Source: Irineochytrium annulatum (taxonomy: Eukaryota > Chytridiomycota > Chytridiomycetes > Chytridiales > Chytridiaceae). Taken from it: DNA of 10,053 nucleotides. The notes under the pieces are model-generated. The model was given only the letters and a program-made list of their open reading frames with translations, ran no database searches and was not told the origin of the DNA. Positions 7,101 through 10,053 of the stretch are shown in pieces. Both the position numbers and the translations under genes were made by a program. The DNA lies in the NCBI GenBank assembly GCA_027600665.1, contig JADGJL010001112.1, positions 1-10,053 of the forward strand. Direction: 5' to 3'. The stretch's first letter is position 1. Each line of letters begins with the position of its first letter.

Positions 7101-9463
7101 AAGGCGCAGTTAAGGTTGACGAGGAACTCCAATCTGGTAGGAGATTGTGGGCATAGTATTGGGGCTGGCTAACATTCGAATTGGATAGCGGTCTTCAAAG
7201 GGTCTAATGGATCTCCGCTCGTGATTGATTTGCTGTTCAACTCAACAAGGCTTCTCTCATTATATCAGATAAACTCTGATGGCTTGTTGTCGTTCTCCGC
7301 CAACGCCCATAAAGTTCTAGCATCGATGGCAAGGACGGTCGAATCCGCCATCACAGTGCAATTTGACCGACTCAACCCGACGTTCCAAGATATACTGCGG
7401 CAAAGCAGCGTGCTGGGCGCATCCTTCCGCCTCGAGGAGCTTGCGATGTTTATCGGCTGCGAAGACGATTTGCAGGACTTTGAATCCACGATCTCGACGC
7501 ATGACATCTATCACTTCCTCGTGCATGAGGATGGAGGCGAGGTGGAGGATAATCAGCACTACGTGTTCCGAAGCACGGCCATCAAAGACGTGATATACGA
7601 TAGCCAGAGCTTCGCAGACCGCAGCCGCCTGCACGAGAAGGCGGCCGCCATGTACGAGTCTTCCTTCAACGAAAACAACCGCGAGCTCCTCCTTCCCATT
7701 GCCCTGTTCCACTACTCGAGGTCGAGCAACACGGTCAAGTACGCGAACTGCCTCGAGGAGATGGGGGCGTTGTATCTGGATAAATACTCGACCGCTGAGG
7801 CGATTGCGTCCCTGACGACGCTGATCGATCTCAACAGCAGCGAGTCAACTCCCATCGCCGACACCACAAGGTTGGCGTTGTGGCATTCGATGAGGGCGTC
7901 AGCGCATGCGCAGAAGATAAGCATGAACCAAGTTCGGGAGGATACCTCCTCGGCCATGAAGTGTTTGGATCTTGACTGGCCTGCAACGACGGGACAGACG
8001 ACTGCTCTTTGCAAAGCGATGTTGAAGCAGCTTGTTCTTGAGATCGCTACGCGCGGAGGGAGAGCAAAGTACCGTCCGGGAAGGCGCGAGAGCGCAGAAC
8101 AAACGAAAATATTGTACAACATCGCCGCGAACATGTTCTTATGTTCCGCCTACAACCCGCACAACTACACGTCTCGCCAAAAGATGCTTATTTCGTTTTG
8201 GTTCGTCTCCTTTTCGCTTGTGTGCCGACTTCTGCAGACGATTTATGAAAACATCCCTACCAGGTGCCTCAATGCAGCGGTAAAGCAAGCGTCGGAACAG
8301 GAGACTGAATGGGCGGCCACGTGCATAAAATCGGCTTGCGTGTTCGTCTGGACCTCCAAGTTCCTGTCACGAATCTACCTCAAGAAGGGACTGGTCGGGA
8401 TTGATCCCAAAAAGAGTCCAGGCACGTGGCTTGGGATCTACTATATGGAGCATGAGAGGGACTTCAAGCATGCCGAAGAGGAGGTGTTCGTCCAGTTGGA
8501 GGAAGCGAAAAGAATATGCAATCCGTCAGTGGAGTGCATCGCGATCTACTTCCACTCGTTGATCCAGTGGTATCGGGGCGACACAGGGCTCCTTGTCACT
8601 CTGAATCAGATTGCGGCGTCAACTCAGAAGTTTGAGTTTATCACGCCGCTGATGTGCTGGGTATCCATCTTCAAAATCGGGCTTCTGACGCTCGACACGG
8701 CCCTCATGTCCGAAAAGCTGGCATCGATCGACTTCTGGGTGAACATCCTCGCGTGAGTTGACCAACAAATCATTCACGAACACTTTGAATTAAACCTATG
8801 TTTTCAAGCACTTCCCCCGCGCCTTCGCTTTACTTCATGAAAGCCAATTTGATGTGCCGAGCAGTGATGTCCGTCCTCGTCAATCCCAACCCCCAACACG
8901 CGCTCATGTGCTTCGTCGAAATGGAGAAGCTACTGCCGATCTGGACGTCATATTCGTACTCGATGACCGAGGGGTCTCTGATCGGCATGATGGCCATCTT
9001 TTTTATGATCGAAAAGTTCGTCCCGCTGTCGCCGTCGCGCGATGCGAATAAGGTGCATCAGGAGATGCCGTTCGCCTTGTCGCCGGATGAGGTCAAGACA
9101 CTAGCAAGCACCGTGAGCAAGATAACGGCTTTTTTAAAGATCCTGGCGACAAAGCGGCACCAAGGGTCCGCCGGCATCGGCTGGAGACTCTTCCAGATCG
9201 CAGACGCGCTACTAACACGACCAAATAACTCAAGAGGCGGTGTCGCCGTGATGAGGAAGGTGTTGTACCATTCCGAACTGTCGCACCTGCTCCCGACGGA
9301 CCTGAAGTTCGTCGGGGCGTTCGTTCAAAGCTTGATCGGCATCTACAGCAGCCGGGCCACCGAAAGGCAGTCGCATTTGAAGAGTGCCGTTGACTTTTAC
9401 CGGGAGAAGGGCGCGACGTTCTTTGAAGGCTGGGCATCTGGCCACTTGGCGCAAGCCTTTTGA
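4124..9463 (+). CDS. ADCY10-like soluble adenylyl cyclase with NTPase domain (13 exons, complete)
   Basis: Predicted to convert ATP to cAMP in the cytosol or at internal sites. Exons: 4124-4258, 4325-4363, 4427-4517, 4562-4789, 4843-5001, 5064-5453, 5501-5656, 5720-6323, 6381-6807, 6855-6911, 6956-7136, 7189-8752, 8809-9463; 4686 nt, about 1561 residues, close to human sAC (1610). All phases agree. Order: C1 cyclase (about 45-230), C2 cyclase (358-526), P-loop NTPase with Walker A GASGMGKS (575-582) and Walker B VVFLFDDAQ (735-743), then a long helical, TPR-like region (about 880-1561). C1 keeps Asp47 and Asp97 for metal and Lys93; C2 keeps Asn474 and Arg478. The start is the first in-frame ATG, with a good context (AAC before, G after). 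No signal peptide or membrane segment is seen. The intron after 5453 has a weak GTGGGG donor, and an extra in-frame intron at 5274-5348 is possible; both leave the main call unchanged. Residue numbers drop by 25 if that intron is removed. Confidence 0.93.
4325..5101 (+). other. C1 class III cyclase domain of the cyclase gene
   Basis: Spread over exons 2 to 6. IDVAGFSQF supplies the first metal aspartate (Asp47, the same number as in human sAC). GGDIVKFLGDAVL supplies Lys93 and Asp97, matching human Lys95 and Asp99. The end of the domain reads AKSGELGLSSGAWSLL, which fits the family's 'GxxxLSPxxW' segment. By anchoring on the Gly of FIDGD, human Arg176 of the bicarbonate site falls on a Lys here, a conservative change, and human Val167 falls on Ile. 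Bicarbonate sensing is therefore possible but not shown. Confidence 0.85.
5530..6099 (+). other. C2 class III cyclase domain of the cyclase gene
   Basis: It begins with FRRVSAVFVKI, the family's 'LRxVSxxFV' strand, and lacks the metal aspartates, as expected for a C2 half. LGDVINVAARLL supplies the transition-state Asn474 and Arg478. The two base-recognition positions (human Lys334 and Thr405) align with Gln397 and Ser467. The Gln lies nine bases before the end of exon 7, so the call depends on that splice junction, which is supported by phase and by the DDKG that follows. Confidence 0.82.
6154..7136 (+). other. P-loop NTPase (STAND/AAA-like) domain of the cyclase gene
   Basis: The domain opens with VVGYHDE, similar to the 'VGR..E' start of this ATPase class, then Walker A GASGMGKS (6244-6267) and Walker B VVFLFDD (6781-6801), continued over the next splice by AQWLDTISLEVI. 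The following exons give a hydrophobic strand (LFLFFTRQI) where a sensor strand is expected. In animal sAC the matching region is a predicted P-loop ATPase of unclear function with a regulatory role. Nucleotide binding is likely here because both Walker motifs are intact. Confidence 0.75.
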
Positions 9464-10053
9464 GCAACCTTTTTGTTCATACACGTGTTTTACACTGTAA
9501 TTTAATTCATTGCACTTAATGCCACTCGCACACCTTGTATTTAAAACTGCCGTTGCTGTGTTGATATACTTTATCTTTTCCTTCCTGCGTGTATATTGTT
9601 CGCCCAAAAACCTCGTATGCTAGGCAAACACCCAGAGATTAAATGGCAGGTTAAACCGGAGGCTTATAATGACGTTCCCGTCGATGCGTGCCAACCTGGT
9701 CGGTAAGTATTTATTCTGTTCAGCTGGTTAAAGATGGTCTTACGCACATCGTGGAGATTAACTGGCAGATTAATGGAGGCTTAGCATGACGCTGGTCGAT
9801 GCGGCCAGCAAGGGGGGGCGGCAGCTGCGGTTTCGGACGGACTGGCACGGTGCCTCCCCTTGGTTTCGATGTCTGCGCCCGCAGGATAGAAAATGAATTA
9901 CCAAACTGATAGTGAATAGTAATTTTACTTCACCAACACGGTTTTGTTTGTTGAAGAACGCGCTGCTGCTGTTTTTCATAGGGGAAAGTCCCATCGTCGC
10001 CAATCTCGAAGGACCGGAAGAATCCGGCCGGCAACCTTCGACCGGCACCCTCG
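9464..10053. other. 3' flank of the cyclase gene, no gene seen
   Basis: The bases after the TGA at 9461-9463 are AT-rich (about 9464-9600) and are the likely 3' UTR. No canonical AATAAA is present there; weaker variants such as TTTAAT and ATTTAAA occur. From 9635 the sequence holds a degenerate direct duplication. The minus-strand frame at 9770-10048 overlaps that duplication, has no family resemblance and is not supported as a gene. Confidence 0.5.
9635..9807. repeat. Degenerate direct duplication, about 55-base units at 118-base spacing
   Basis: Unit A (9635-9692) and unit B (9753-9807) share, in order, GAGATTAA or GAGATTAAC, TGGCAG, TTAA or ATTAAT, GGAGGCTTA, ATGACG and GTCGATGCG, with small insertions and substitutions between the blocks. 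The 60 bases between the units show no obvious similarity to either. The unit could be an old minisatellite or part of a dispersed element. No terminal repeats or coding sequence go with it. Confidence 0.65.

Noticed and set aside
8201..8237. Possible 37-base intron (GTTCGT to TCTGCAG) in exon 12 of the cyclase
   Set aside because: Removing 37 bases would break the frame, while the frame is open across it and continues in the same helical composition on both sides.
9770..10048. 92-codon - strand frame at the right end
   Set aside because: Overlaps the second unit of the direct duplication and shows no domain, splice context or credible composition.

Overview
The window looks like nuclear DNA of a fungus, most probably a zoosporic (chytrid-like) lineage. 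The genes are broken by many short introns (about 44-89 bases) with GT...AG ends and usually a CTAAC/CTAAT-like branch site, intergenic spaces are short, and the largest gene is an ADCY10-type 'soluble' adenylyl cyclase, an architecture shared by animals and flagellated fungi. The lineage call is inference; no rRNA, tRNA or other phylogenetic marker is present.

Layout, left to right. (1) 20-195, + strand: the last exon of a gene that begins outside the window, ending in an RFTV motif. (2) 196-1438: non-coding, with a decayed tandem repeat array at 622-880 whose units carry hairpin-like dyads. (3) 1439-3680, - strand: a seven-exon gene (about 623 residues in my model) that I assembled by matching splice phases. 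It has a disordered Ser/Pro/Ala-rich N-terminal half with a polyglutamine tract and a KEN box, followed by three tandem copies of a Trp-rich, probably beta-strand module. I do not recognise the family. (4) 3681-4123: a compact divergent promoter region with CCAAT pentamers facing both ways. (5) 4124-9463, + strand: a complete 13-exon cyclase gene (about 1561 residues) with two class III cyclase domains, a STAND/AAA-like NTPase and a long helical C-terminal region. (6) 9464-10053: non-coding, with a degenerate direct duplication of about 55 bases at a 118-base spacing.

The cyclase should make cAMP, possibly tuned by bicarbonate: the C1 metal-binding aspartates, the C1 lysine and the C2 Asn/Arg pair are all in place. 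The two C2 positions that recognise the base in the animal enzyme read Gln and Ser instead of Lys and Thr. The head-to-head neighbour may be co-expressed with it, but nothing in the sequence proves a functional link. The most novel item is the triplicated-module gene, in which all five internal introns are phase 1 and lie at module borders or at the same place within modules 2 and 3.
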